Source of the DNA: CACIAM-69d sp001698445 | GTDB lineage: Bacteria; Cyanobacteriota; Cyanobacteriia; CACIAM-69d | NCBI RefSeq assembly: GCF_043235035.1 | Contig: NZ_JAZAQF010000001.1 | Span: 62,001-126,000, forward strand | Reading direction: 5' to 3' | Length of the DNA: 64,000 nt | Shown: one piece after another, positions 1-7,736 of the stretch | How positions within the stretch are numbered: the first letter of the stretch is position 1 | How the letters are laid out: each line of letters opens with the position of its first letter | Notes under the pieces: model-generated | What the model saw: only the letters and a program-made list of their open reading frames with translations | The model's database searches: none | What the model was told of the DNA's origin: nothing | Made by a program: the position numbers and the translations under genes

Positions 1-1592
1 CGAGAGTTAATGAATGATCGATTCGTAATAAACGAAATAATTCCCTGACCACGCAACCGATCAGCCGCCCAGCGATAAAACCGCACATACATATCGTAAA
101 CAGCGATTTGATTTTGGGCTGTTCCTTTTTTGATATAGCTTTCCTTAACCCGCTTATCAATTTCCTTGTAAGGACGATTTGGATTACGGAGATTAAAATT
201 TTCCTGCCAAGCGTTATAGGGCGGATTGCCAATAATCACCGTCAAATCTTCCGCATTTTGCCGCCGAATCCGTTCCGTGTTTTCCACCGAAAGCGAAAAC
301 AGATCCTTTTGCTCCTCCTTCAACCCTGCATGATCCAACGTATCCAAAAAGCAAATATTGTTGAACTCCTCATACGTTCCGGTTTTCTGCTGATAGCAAT
401 ATTCAATATTCAAATTCGCAATGTAGTACGGCAAAATTGCCACCTCATTGCAAAACAAATCCTCTCGATATTTTTGCTTCAGCGTTTGCTCCGGCCAAAG
501 ATCAATCAACTCCGTGATAAACGTCCCCGTCCCCGTCGCTGGATCGAGAACCTTCACACCCAGATCAGATAACAGCCGATCGAAATGTTTCTCCAGCAGG
601 TAATTTGTCCCTTGGATCATGAACTTCACAATTTCCGACGGCGTGTAGACAATCCCCAGGCGATCGGCCGCCTTTGGGTTATAAGCCTTATAGAAATTTT
701 CGTAAACCGACTTCAGAAACTCTTGCTTCTCGTGATGATCCGCGATCGCCGCCGACTGCTGCCGAATCACCCCGTAATAGTGGTCGATCGACTTCAGCAC
801 ATTTCGCCGCAACCCACCCGTAAAAAACGTATCCACCACCGATTGCACTTGCCGCGCAATGTTGTTGTCCCGGTGAAATTGCGCGTCATTAAACACATTC
901 AGGAAAATATCCTCAGACAAAATATGCTGAATCAAAATTTCCTGCACATCAAACAGCGTAATTTGCGGATTAATCGACGTTTTGCAGGTTTCCCAAAACC
1001 GATCGCGCAACGCCAAAAATCGCTGATTGCTGGTTTCTTCCTGGGCGATCGTTTCCCGCAACACCTCCACAATTTGCGGCAAATCCTCCCGAAACTTCTC
1101 GATCGCCTGCCGGAATCCCTTCACCTCCGGCCGCTCATAATCTAAAAACTGATTGAGGCAACGATCCAACGCCGCCGCATCCGCCAATTCAATCCGAAAT
1201 GCTTCCTCACCGCTTTGAATCAGAACCGCCGTTTCGGTGTTTTCAAATAAAATATTGTCGTCGGGATAACCCTTTTCAAATTTGGCCGCAATTTCCTGAT
1301 CGAGGTCGTCCTTGGTGTCTTTTGCTTCCCAATAACCCAAATCGAAGCGCAGGGCATTTTTCACCACCCCATCAAACTTGATGATGTTGCCTCGGGCCGT
1401 GCGCGTCGAAATTTCCTCCACCAATCGATAGTTGCGAGGCCGGCAATAGCCATCTAACAAATTGGCAAAGGATTTTCGCAAATTGCTTTCGTTGAACTGC
1501 CCGCCATATCGCTTGCAATCCGCCAAATCTGCATAGTAGCGATCGATCAGCAAGCGCGACATATCCCAATCTCCCAGCCAAAATGCGGACAT
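1..1592 (-). CDS. Fused nuclease / N6-adenine DNA methyltransferase, 5' part (type IIG/ISP-like R-M enzyme)
   Basis: The reading frame is open from an ATG at 1592 to the left edge, so about 530 N-terminal residues are visible and the C-terminus is missing. Residues 72-91 hold a PD-(D/E)XK-like signature, with an Asp in FDGVV followed by the triad of GYWEAK, suggesting an endonuclease domain. The methyltransferase follows: DPATGTGTF at about 350-358 is the SAM-binding motif and NPPY at about 456-459 is the catalytic motif of N6-adenine methylases. A helical region lies between them. I infer a single-chain restriction-modification enzyme that cuts and methylates DNA; the target recognition domain would lie beyond the window. 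No helicase motifs are seen in the visible part. No strong ribosome binding site precedes the ATG, and an in-frame stop about 40 nt upstream rules out a much longer start. Confidence 0.82.
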   Translation of the reverse strand, partial: MSAFWLGDWDMSRLLIDRYYADLADCKRYGGQFNESNLRKSFANLLDGYCRPRNYRLVEEISTRTARGNIIKFDGVVKNALRFDLGYWEAKDTKDDLDQEIAAKFEKGYPDDNILFENTETAVLIQSGEEAFRIELADAAALDRCLNQFLDYERPEVKGFRQAIEKFREDLPQIVEVLRETIAQEETSNQRFLALRDRFWETCKTSINPQITLFDVQEILIQHILSEDIFLNVFNDAQFHRDNNIARQVQSVVDTFFTGGLRRNVLKSIDHYYGVIRQQSAAIADHHEKQEFLKSVYENFYKAYNPKAADRLGIVYTPSEIVKFMIQGTNYLLEKHFDRLLSDLGVKVLDPATGTGTFITELIDLWPEQTLKQKYREDLFCNEVAILPYYIANLNIEYCYQQKTGTYEEFNNICFLDTLDHAGLKEEQKDLFSLSVENTERIRRQNAEDLTVIIGNPPYNAWQENFNLRNPNRPYKEIDKRVKESYIKKGTAQNQIAVYDMYVRFYRWAADRLRGQGIISFITNRSFINS

Positions 1593-1659
1593 CCCACCCG
1601 CAAAGATCCTATTTTTTTGTATCACATTTCAGGAAGCCGTAGAGATTTTGCAGATCGGA

Positions 1660-1740
1660 TTTTTCCGCAGCGATCGCTCCATTCAACAAGGCTCGATCAG
1701 GTAGGGGCGTACTGCTGTACGCCCTCCAACCGGGTCGATC
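1660..1740. repeat. 81-bp dispersed repeat, copy A
   Basis: This segment matches 2819-2899 in the same orientation at 76 of 81 positions. It contains the perfect inverted repeat GGGCGTAC-4 nt-GTACGCCC. With copy B it brackets the small nuclease-like gene at 2062-2667. A related hairpin occurs after recQ near 29813. Confidence 0.85.
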
Positions 1741-1779
1741 AATTGCCATGAATTGACAATTAAAGTGTCTTCCCCAATT

Positions 1780-1956
1780 GTAGGGTGCATGGGAGCAACC
1801 CCCAATGGCCACGAAACGCTTCATTTGTACTCCCATGCGCCGCAGAATGATCGCCACTCAACCGAATGATGGTCGTTGAATGCGCGATGGGTGGCGGTGC
1901 ATGGGAGATGAATTGAGATTGCTATTTCCTTCCGAACGTTCTCCCATGCACCCTAC
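1780..1956. repeat. 16-bp perfect inverted repeat bounding a 177-bp segment
   Basis: GTAGGGTGCATGGGAG at 1780-1795 is repeated as its exact reverse complement at 1941-1956. Partial copies of the same word lie inside, near 1829 (inverted) and 1897 (direct), so the segment could fold into several alternative hairpins. No coding frame inside it looks real. It may be a small miniature-element-like repeat; no target-site duplication was recognised. Confidence 0.7.
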
Positions 1957-2061
1957 GGGTCGATCGAGCGGTGAATGATGGAGTAGGGCCAGACCCGCCG
2001 ATCGACCATTTCGCAATGATCGATAATGATCAATAAATCTGGAGTCAAGCGATCCAATTCA

Positions 2062-2667
2062 ATGATTAAAAAACGCAAAAACTTTTCCAGCTTCACCCTT
2101 ACAGAAGCCTATCAACACCTAAACCTAACCGAATTAAAACCATGGGAACTGGACAGCCCAACGCGATCGCCTAGCGCCTTCTTTCAAGAACGCCTGCGCC
2201 GCCTGCAAGCCCATTTTGATTTACGCTATTGCGAAAAATCCAAAGAACTGATTATTGATGCATTTTGCGAAGAAGCCATTACCGATCTAGAAAATCTCAA
2301 AATCTGGAAAGGCGTTAAGCTAGAAACAGCACAAGTCACCGGCAATGTTGATTACTTAATCACAGAGCGCCGAGACTATGTGTCCGCCCCTTTTTTGTGC
2401 ATTGTGGAAGCCAAAAAAGACGACTTTGAGCAAGGATTAGCCCAATGCTTAGTGGAAATGAAAGCTTGCCAAGATTGCAATGGCGATCGAACTATTGAAG
2501 TGTTGGGAATTGTCACCAATGGCGACGGCTGGCGGTTTTATCGGCTCGATTCGTCCGGTCAGGTTTATGAAACGGGCTTATACTCCAATCGCAATCCAGC
2601 CGAATTGTTAGGAGTGCTGCACCAACTGCTGAAACAGTGCAACCAAGCCGGGCGATCGACCCATTAA
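2062..2667 (+). CDS. Small PD-(D/E)XK nuclease-like protein of unknown role
   Basis: A 201-residue protein if the internal ATG at 2062 (MIKKRKNF) is used; an in-frame ATG at 2026 would add 12 residues. The centre carries GNVDYLIT followed about 15-20 residues later by CIVEAKKDDF, the Asp plus Glu-x-Lys spacing of PD-(D/E)XK nuclease folds. The rest alternates hydrophobic strands and helices and ends in a charged tail. Proteins of this look are common as stand-alone genes in cyanobacteria, but I cannot assign a function. It lies next to the methyltransferase-nuclease on the opposite strand and between two 81-bp direct repeats, so it could have arrived as accessory DNA. Calling it a nuclease is inference from the motif only. 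Confidence 0.75.
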   Translation: MIKKRKNFSSFTLTEAYQHLNLTELKPWELDSPTRSPSAFFQERLRRLQAHFDLRYCEKSKELIIDAFCEEAITDLENLKIWKGVKLETAQVTGNVDYLITERRDYVSAPFLCIVEAKKDDFEQGLAQCLVEMKACQDCNGDRTIEVLGIVTNGDGWRFYRLDSSGQVYETGLYSNRNPAELLGVLHQLLKQCNQAGRSTH

Positions 2668-2685
2668 TTCAAAATCGTGTGTAGC

Positions 2686-2859
2686 GGATCAGAGGGCGCA
2701 TGGCGATGCATCCCCACGAGAATTGATCAATTTTTTCCGCATCGATCGCTCCAATCAACAAGGCCCAATCAACGTATCGGAGGGCCCATGGTGATGCGCC
2801 CCCACGGAAATTGATCGATTTTTCCGCATCGATCGCTCCAATCAACAAGGCCCGATCGG
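2686..2859. repeat. 87-bp tandem duplication
   Basis: Two adjacent, slightly diverged copies of an 87-bp unit (2686-2772 and 2773-2859), starting just after the stop codon of the nuclease-like gene. The second copy overlaps the beginning of 81-bp repeat copy B. Any reading frames here are repeat-derived and not convincing as genes. Confidence 0.8.
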
Positions 2860-2899
2860 GTAGGGGCGTACCGCTGTACGCCCTCCAACCGGGTCGATC
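2819..2899. repeat. 81-bp dispersed repeat, copy B
   Basis: Partner of 1660-1740, same orientation, five mismatches. It contains the hairpin GGGCGTAC-4 nt-GTACGCCC. The remainder up to 3092 is non-coding and I see no further structure in it. Confidence 0.85.
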
Positions 2900-3092
2900 G
2901 GTTGAGTGGTCAAAATTTTCGGTGTATGGGAGAAAAATCAACCATTTCATAACAATTTAGCCTTACTTCCATCCAACCTACGGGATGATCGATTCAGTTG
3001 ATCATTGACATTTAAGGATTCATATTTTCTCAGCAGTTTGATGCGATCTTAAGGATCACGCAAACTAATCGCTCAGAACAAAAGTAAGCGCA

Positions 3093-3974
3093 ATGACTGT
3101 AGTAGCCGTGTTGGGCATGGGGTTAATGGGTCGGGCTGCGGCCGGGCGGCTGGCAGCAGCGGGGCAGGAGGTGGTGGCTTGGAATCGATCGCCCGAGGCT
3201 CTGGAACCGTTGCAAGGGATCGATCGCCTGAGCGCCACGACGGACTTGGCGGCGGCGATCGCCCCGGCCGATCGGGTGGTGTTGTGGCTGGCGGATGGGG
3301 CCGCGATTCGATCGGTGCTGCTGGAAGGGGTGATCGGGGCACTGTTGGCGGACAAAACCGTGGTGCAAATGGGGACGATCGCCCCGGAGGAAAGCCGGGC
3401 GATCGGCGCTGAGTTAACCGCTTTGGGTTGTGACTATTACGAAGCGCCCGTCCTGGGCAGCATTCCCGAACTGAGCGCGGGCAAATTGCTGTTGATGGTG
3501 GGGGCCACGCCGCAACAGTTCGATCGCGATCGGGCTTGGTTGCAAACCTTTGGCCCCGAGCCGCTGTTGGTGGGGCCCGTGGGGTCGGCGGCGGCCCTGA
3601 AGTTGGCGATGAATCAGTTGATTGGGTCGCTGACGACGGCGTTTGCGGCCAGTTTGGCTCTGGTGCAGCGGGAAGGGATTGCCGTTGAGACCTTTTTGCA
3701 GATTTTGCGACCCAGCGCCCTCTATGCGCCGACCTTTGACAAGAAGTTGCAACGGATGCTTGATCGGGACTTCGATCGCCCCAATTTCCCCACGAAGCAT
3801 CTGCTGAAGGATCTGGACTTGTTCACCCAGGCGGCGGGATCCCAAGGAATCGAGACGGCTCCGGTGCAGGCGGTGCGGGCGGTGGTGGAACGGGCGATCG
3901 CTCTGGGGTTGGGCAACACGGACTATTCGGCGTTGTTCGAGGCGATTGCTCCGGTGACGGAGCCGCAACCTTAG
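3093..3974 (+). CDS. NAD(P)-dependent oxidoreductase, 3-hydroxyisobutyrate dehydrogenase family
   Basis: A 293-residue protein of the usual length for the beta-hydroxyacid dehydrogenase family. The N-terminus has the Rossmann nucleotide-binding motif GMGLMGRAAAGRL at about residues 7-19, followed by WNRSPE, where the Arg after the second strand suggests NADP(H) preference. The C-terminal half is helical, with the family's catalytic lysine probably in the stretch AALKLAMNQ at about 167-175. It likely reduces a small carbonyl compound such as a succinic or glyoxylic semialdehyde, or an imine, but the substrate cannot be read from the sequence. It stands alone; the next plus-strand gene starts about 220 bp downstream. 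Confidence 0.85.
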   Translation: MTVVAVLGMGLMGRAAAGRLAAAGQEVVAWNRSPEALEPLQGIDRLSATTDLAAAIAPADRVVLWLADGAAIRSVLLEGVIGALLADKTVVQMGTIAPEESRAIGAELTALGCDYYEAPVLGSIPELSAGKLLLMVGATPQQFDRDRAWLQTFGPEPLLVGPVGSAAALKLAMNQLIGSLTTAFAASLALVQREGIAVETFLQILRPSALYAPTFDKKLQRMLDRDFDRPNFPTKHLLKDLDLFTQAAGSQGIETAPVQAVRAVVERAIALGLGNTDYSALFEAIAPVTEPQP

Positions 3975-4192
3975 GCCGATTGGGCAGCGGCGTGAATGGG
4001 CGATCGTTGGGGCGATCGTTTTTAAAATGAGTTTCGGGCTACAGCGGCCGTTGCCAACGGTCATGGTGATTGCTGTTTAACCCTTGAAGCTTTCATCGAT
4101 TCATCGTTGAATAGTTATTCTAAATTCATTACACTCGATCACCTGCCCGATCGACCCGCCTGCTCCCATCCCCTAGACCCCAAGTTGTTGCC

Positions 4193-5824
4193 ATGTCCTC
4201 TGTTCTGTTGAATCCTGTCGATCGCACCACTGGGCCTCGCGCCCGTCGTGTCTACATCGTCGGTGCGGGCGTGGCGGGCTTGTTGACCGCTTGGGCCATT
4301 CGCCAAACGGGCCAAACGGAACTGCCCTTGGTAATGGTCGATCGCGCCACCACGCCGGGGGCGGGCCTGACGGCGGGCAATGGGCGCAGCTTGACGGCCA
4401 CCGAAGGGCTGGTGGCCGGGGGTCTCACGGCCGCTCAGTTGGCCCAAGCCTTTGAAACGCCCATGGATCAAGGGGGCTATGCTTATCCGGGGTTTGTGGC
4501 CCAAGGGGCCGATCGAGCTGCGATCGGGGCATTTTTGGAGCGGGCCTGGGCCCAGGAACCCGAAGCAGCTGATCGGGAGCGGGCGATGCTGCAATTGGGG
4601 TTCCGCAATTTGCACCTTTGGCGCGAGCTGGCGGAACAGGATCCCGCTTTGGCGGCCCGCACCGGTTTGCAATTGGGGGCGAAACTGCGGGTTTATCAGG
4701 GTTCCCAAGCCGCCACCAAGGCTAGCCAAGAGGTGGCGCGGCTGCATCGGGCCGCGGGCGATCGCTCCGTGGCGGCCCTGGTGTCGGTGGCGGAGGCCTT
4801 GGCCCTGAATCCCGGTTTGGCTCCTTTTTTGGGAGCGGCGGACTTTGCGGGCCAAATTACCCGGCAACCGGGGGGCGCAATCCATGCGGGCCGATTGGTG
4901 GCGGAATTAACCGATCGGCTGAATCAAATGGGGCGGATTCAGTGGCAACTGAACACGGAAATTGCCGGAATCGATCGAGATGCCAGCGGTCAAATCCAGC
5001 AATTGCGGGCCCACCACGGGGGCAAGGCGATCACCCTCGGTCGCGCGACCGATCGGTTCATCTTTGCCACGGGGTTTGATCCGCTGCTGGAACAAAGCGG
5101 CGCGGTGAGCCAACCGCTCTTCCCGATCGCAGGCACATCGATCACGTTCGCCATTCCCCGATCGGCGATCGCTCAGGGCCTGACTTTTCCCCGCCGGGCC
5201 TGGAAACAGGACGGCAGCGCCGGGCCGTTGGTGATCAGCCCCACCCTGATTCCGGCGGCGGCTTTTCTCGATTGGTTAGATCAGCAGCGGGCGCTCGATC
5301 GCCTGGCATTGGATATGAGCGGGGATGCTACTGATTGGATCGATCGCGCCTGGGCCGCGGCCTGGGGCGATCGGCTCATTCCTCTGGATGTTGTGGATCC
5401 GCGTCGGCTCGATCGATTCCACCCGGAAGCTCTGGGAGCCGCCGCTGGAGATTGGGAAATTCGGATCGGCGGCTGCAAGTTTTATCCCGGGGTCGATCGG
5501 CCCCTGGATTTACAGCACCCCGGCGCACGTTGGGCCTTGCGATCGCAACTGAGGGCGGCGGCGCAGTTCTTTCCGGAACTGTGGGCGCTCCATGGCTCCC
5601 CCACTTTGGAGTCTGAATCCCCAGATTGGGCGGCGTTGGCGGCTCTGCAACCCTGGGTGGGGGCGCGGCCAGTCCATGCGGATGGCCAATCAACGGTGGC
5701 TCCCTGTGGCCCCAACGGGTTTGTGATCACGGGAACCGGGTCTTGGGGGTTGGCCAGCGGCCCCAGCAATGGGCAACGGGCGGCCGGCTGGCTGGCGGAT
5801 TTACCCGCCGCGATCGACTCCTAG
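4193..5824 (+). CDS. FAD-dependent oxidoreductase (DAO family)
   Basis: A 543-residue protein. A dinucleotide-binding motif VYIVGAGVAGLL lies about 20-30 residues from the start, followed by an acidic strand end (MVDRATTPG), as in FAD-dependent amine or D-amino-acid oxidases. A second nucleotide-contact segment, RFIFATGFDPLL, lies mid-protein, and the C-terminal GPNGFVITGTGSWGLASGP resembles the FAD-closing motif of this family. A soluble cytoplasmic flavoenzyme is likely; the substrate is unknown. It lies 218 bp after the dehydrogenase on the same strand, and co-transcription is possible but not shown. Confidence 0.8.
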   Translation: MSSVLLNPVDRTTGPRARRVYIVGAGVAGLLTAWAIRQTGQTELPLVMVDRATTPGAGLTAGNGRSLTATEGLVAGGLTAAQLAQAFETPMDQGGYAYPGFVAQGADRAAIGAFLERAWAQEPEAADRERAMLQLGFRNLHLWRELAEQDPALAARTGLQLGAKLRVYQGSQAATKASQEVARLHRAAGDRSVAALVSVAEALALNPGLAPFLGAADFAGQITRQPGGAIHAGRLVAELTDRLNQMGRIQWQLNTEIAGIDRDASGQIQQLRAHHGGKAITLGRATDRFIFATGFDPLLEQSGAVSQPLFPIAGTSITFAIPRSAIAQGLTFPRRAWKQDGSAGPLVISPTLIPAAAFLDWLDQQRALDRLALDMSGDATDWIDRAWAAAWGDRLIPLDVVDPRRLDRFHPEALGAAAGDWEIRIGGCKFYPGVDRPLDLQHPGARWALRSQLRAAAQFFPELWALHGSPTLESESPDWAALAALQPWVGARPVHADGQSTVAPCGPNGFVITGTGSWGLASGPSNGQRAAGWLADLPAAIDS

Positions 5825-5855
5825 GGATTCAAAAATCAACACAAGCTTTGTTTCT

Positions 5856-5884
5856 GTTGGGTTTCGCCCCTCAACCCAACCTAC
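5856..5884. repeat. Dispersed hairpin repeat (GTTGGGTT...AACCCAAC)
   Basis: GTTGGGTT at 5856-5863 pairs with AACCCAAC at 5873-5880 across a 9-nt loop and is followed by CTAC. Short elements of this type recur between genes in many cyanobacteria. It sits 30 bp after the flavoenzyme stop codon and might help 3'-end formation, but there is no T-tract. Confidence 0.55.
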
Positions 5885-5969
5885 AAAACTACAAAACTAC
5901 TAGGAATTCAAAAATCAGCGCCTAGAAATTCCTCAACAACCGTTGATTAACCCAAAATCAAGAAATCAA

Positions 5970-6002
5970 AAGGCGATGGCCACCAAGACCACCGCCTTTT
6001 TC
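5970..6002 (-). terminator. Rho-independent terminator of psaL
   Basis: On the minus strand GGCGGTGG pairs with CCATCGCC (one G-U pair) across a 9-nt loop, followed by TTTTGATTT. It begins about 30 nt after the psaL stop. A T-run also follows on the plus strand, so it may work in both directions. Confidence 0.75.
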
Positions 6003-6028
6003 AGAGCGAAAACCTAACGTTGGGTCAA

Positions 6029-6511
6029 TTACAGACCGTTCGCAAAGGTTTGGAACACGCCCGACTGCACCACGGAATAAACCGCGTAAGCGAAGGCCGC
6101 GCCGCCGATGCCACCGATCGTGAAGCCGCCAGCAAACTCGCTCCAGCCTTCCTTCGTGCCCAACTCAGCAGGTACTTCGGACACGGCCACGGAGGCCAAA
6201 GGAGCCTTGGTCGTCACGTTGCCATAGACCGACAGGCACAACGACAGAATCGTCACCAAAATAATTGCTTCAATCAAGCCCACCAAAGTGCCGTAGCTAG
6301 TGTTGCGGAATTGGCTCGTGAAGGCAAAGGGCCCAAACAGCAAATAACCATGGGCCATGCCCACTTCCAAACCACGACGAATCGGCGACAGGCCCTTGCG
6401 GTAGGCCGGCAGATTTTGAATCAAAGCCTTCGTAAAACCAGAACCGGAGATCGGAGTCACCAGATCGCCGACCTGGGGATCGCCGTTATGAGAAACCACG
6501 TCCAAAGCCAT
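6029..6511 (-). CDS. psaL: Photosystem I reaction centre subunit XI (PsaL)
   Basis: A 160-residue thylakoid membrane protein that connects photosystem I monomers. The N-terminus (GDPQVGDLVTPIS), the segment NLPAYRKGLSPIRRGLEVGMAHG and the later GWSEFAGGF are typical of PsaL. Two to three hydrophobic helices follow. The gene is downstream of psaF and psaJ on the same strand, 136 nt after the psaJ stop. No psaI frame is present in that spacer or between psaL and its terminator. It ends in a clear hairpin terminator, so psaL is probably the last gene of a psaF-psaJ-psaL unit. Confidence 0.97.
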   Translation of the reverse strand: MALDVVSHNGDPQVGDLVTPISGSGFTKALIQNLPAYRKGLSPIRRGLEVGMAHGYLLFGPFAFTSQFRNTSYGTLVGLIEAIILVTILSLCLSVYGNVTTKAPLASVAVSEVPAELGTKEGWSEFAGGFTIGGIGGAAFAYAVYSVVQSGVFQTFANGL

Positions 6512-6647
6512 AGTTTTCCCTCTAGAGGTTAAGCGTGCAATCAGCGGGACAAAGCGTTTTCAAAACTGGTTGTTTGGATCGTGGGCCGGTGTTCTGGCTG
6601 CCCTTTGGCAGGCCCAACCCAACGCCCAAACTGCGATCGCCCTTTAT

Positions 6648-6773
6648 TTAGAAGGGCGGCACCAAGTAATCCGGATGGAACCGGTTGAATTCAATCAACA
6701 GGCCAGCGGTGAAGGTAACCCAAGCGGCTGCCAACACGGGAGCCGAGGACAAATAGCGCTGCAAGTCTTTCAT
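6648..6773 (-). CDS. psaJ: Photosystem I subunit IX (PsaJ)
   Basis: A 41-residue single-helix membrane protein, within the normal length of PsaJ. It starts MKDLQRYLSSAPV, continues with a hydrophobic segment, and ends in EFNRFHPDYLVPPF; the LIEFNRF-PD block is the family hallmark. PsaJ packs next to PsaF and stabilises plastocyanin or cytochrome c6 docking. The gene lies about 255 nt downstream of psaF, a longer gap than usual for this pair. Confidence 0.95.
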   Translation of the reverse strand: MKDLQRYLSSAPVLAAAWVTFTAGLLIEFNRFHPDYLVPPF

Positions 6774-7029
6774 GGATGGTCTCCGAATCCAGATCTCTAA
6801 AAACAGGGGAGTGGGGGTTGATCGGCCATGGCCCAGGCGGGAACGGAAACGGGGCGATCGCTGATAACAGGGAAGCGATCACCGGGTCGGTTGGTTGTGC
6901 CTCCCAGCCCCAGGCGATCGCTCACAGAATCAGTTGTTTGCCAGCAACGGAGGCTGACCGATCGGGGTCGTCATCCGATTTGTCACCATAAACCTGTGCC
7001 CTTACCGCACCCCGGTAAACCAACCGGGT

Positions 7030-7512
7030 TTAGCGAGGCGAAACCGTAATTTCGCTTTCTTTGGCCAACAACTTGCCGCTGCTGAATTCAGCCAAGGCCG
7101 CTGCGGGCCAAGCCGCACCACCCAAGGAGCACTTCACAGCCAAAGGCACGTTGATGATGATTTCGCTTTCTTCGGGGCTGTCACCCTTCTTGATGGCTTG
7201 CAGGTACGAACGACCAGCCCAGCCAATCCAGCCAGCGATGTACAGGAAAGCCAAGCTCGGGATCGTGAATTCTGCCAGGTGAGACAGGTTGCCATCGGTG
7301 ATCAAGTGAGGCAGACCCTCTTCACCGCACAGCAGAGTGGAATAGTTTTCAAAACGAGCTTTCGCCTGGGGCGTGGTGGCTGCTTTGGCGCGCTTCACGA
7401 AGGCAGCGTTCTGGCCGCAGGGGGTCAGGTTAGCGTAGTAATCTGCCTTAGCCGGGGCAGCAAACCCAAACCAGAGGCAAACCGCTAGCGCAATTGCAAA
7501 CAACTGACGCAT
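7030..7512 (-). CDS. psaF: Photosystem I reaction centre subunit III (PsaF)
   Basis: A 160-residue precursor. The start chosen is the ATG at 7512, preceded by AAAGGAAA at good spacing and giving MRQLFAIALAVCLWFGF with cleavage expected after APAKA. The mature part has the lumenal helix region (FVKRAKAATTPQAKARF, CGEEGLPHLITDG) and a membrane helix around FLYIAGWIGWAG. PsaF helps dock the lumenal electron donor to photosystem I. It is the first gene of a psaF-psaJ-psaL cluster. A GTTACAAA word in the upstream region (7549-7556, plus strand) matches one half of an HLR1 element, hinting at RpaB control, but a second half is not clear. Confidence 0.96.
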   Translation of the reverse strand: MRQLFAIALAVCLWFGFAAPAKADYYANLTPCGQNAAFVKRAKAATTPQAKARFENYSTLLCGEEGLPHLITDGNLSHLAEFTIPSLAFLYIAGWIGWAGRSYLQAIKKGDSPEESEIIINVPLAVKCSLGGAAWPAAALAEFSSGKLLAKESEITVSPR

Positions 7513-7656
7513 AGATTGTTTCCTTTCTTTATGAAACAATACGTTTCTGTTACAAATCACGGCAATTTGTCGCGAGAACTTTGCCCGATCGCCCCGTGGG
7601 TTTGGATCCCTTTAAGGAGGAACACCAGACCGCGCAAGGCTAGGCAGAGGGCGCGT

Positions 7657-7690
7657 TTGAAGTCTTCGGCCGAAACCAGTTAGACTTCAA
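7657..7690. promoter_or_regulatory. Hairpin in the psaF/tsaD intergenic region
   Basis: TTGAAGTC at 7657-7664 and GACTTCAA at 7683-7690 form an 8-bp perfect stem around an 18-nt loop that contains the palindrome TTCGGCCGAA. It lies 47-80 nt before the tsaD ATG and could be a 5'-UTR structure of tsaD or an operator. Function unknown. Confidence 0.35.
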
Positions 7691-7736
7691 CAAATAGCCA
7701 ATACTGCCCCTCACCATATCAGCCAAATTCCCAACG

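Noticed and set aside
6512..6647. A psaI gene between psaJ and psaL
   Set aside because: All frames were read; none gives a 35-45-residue hydrophobic peptide with PsaI features.
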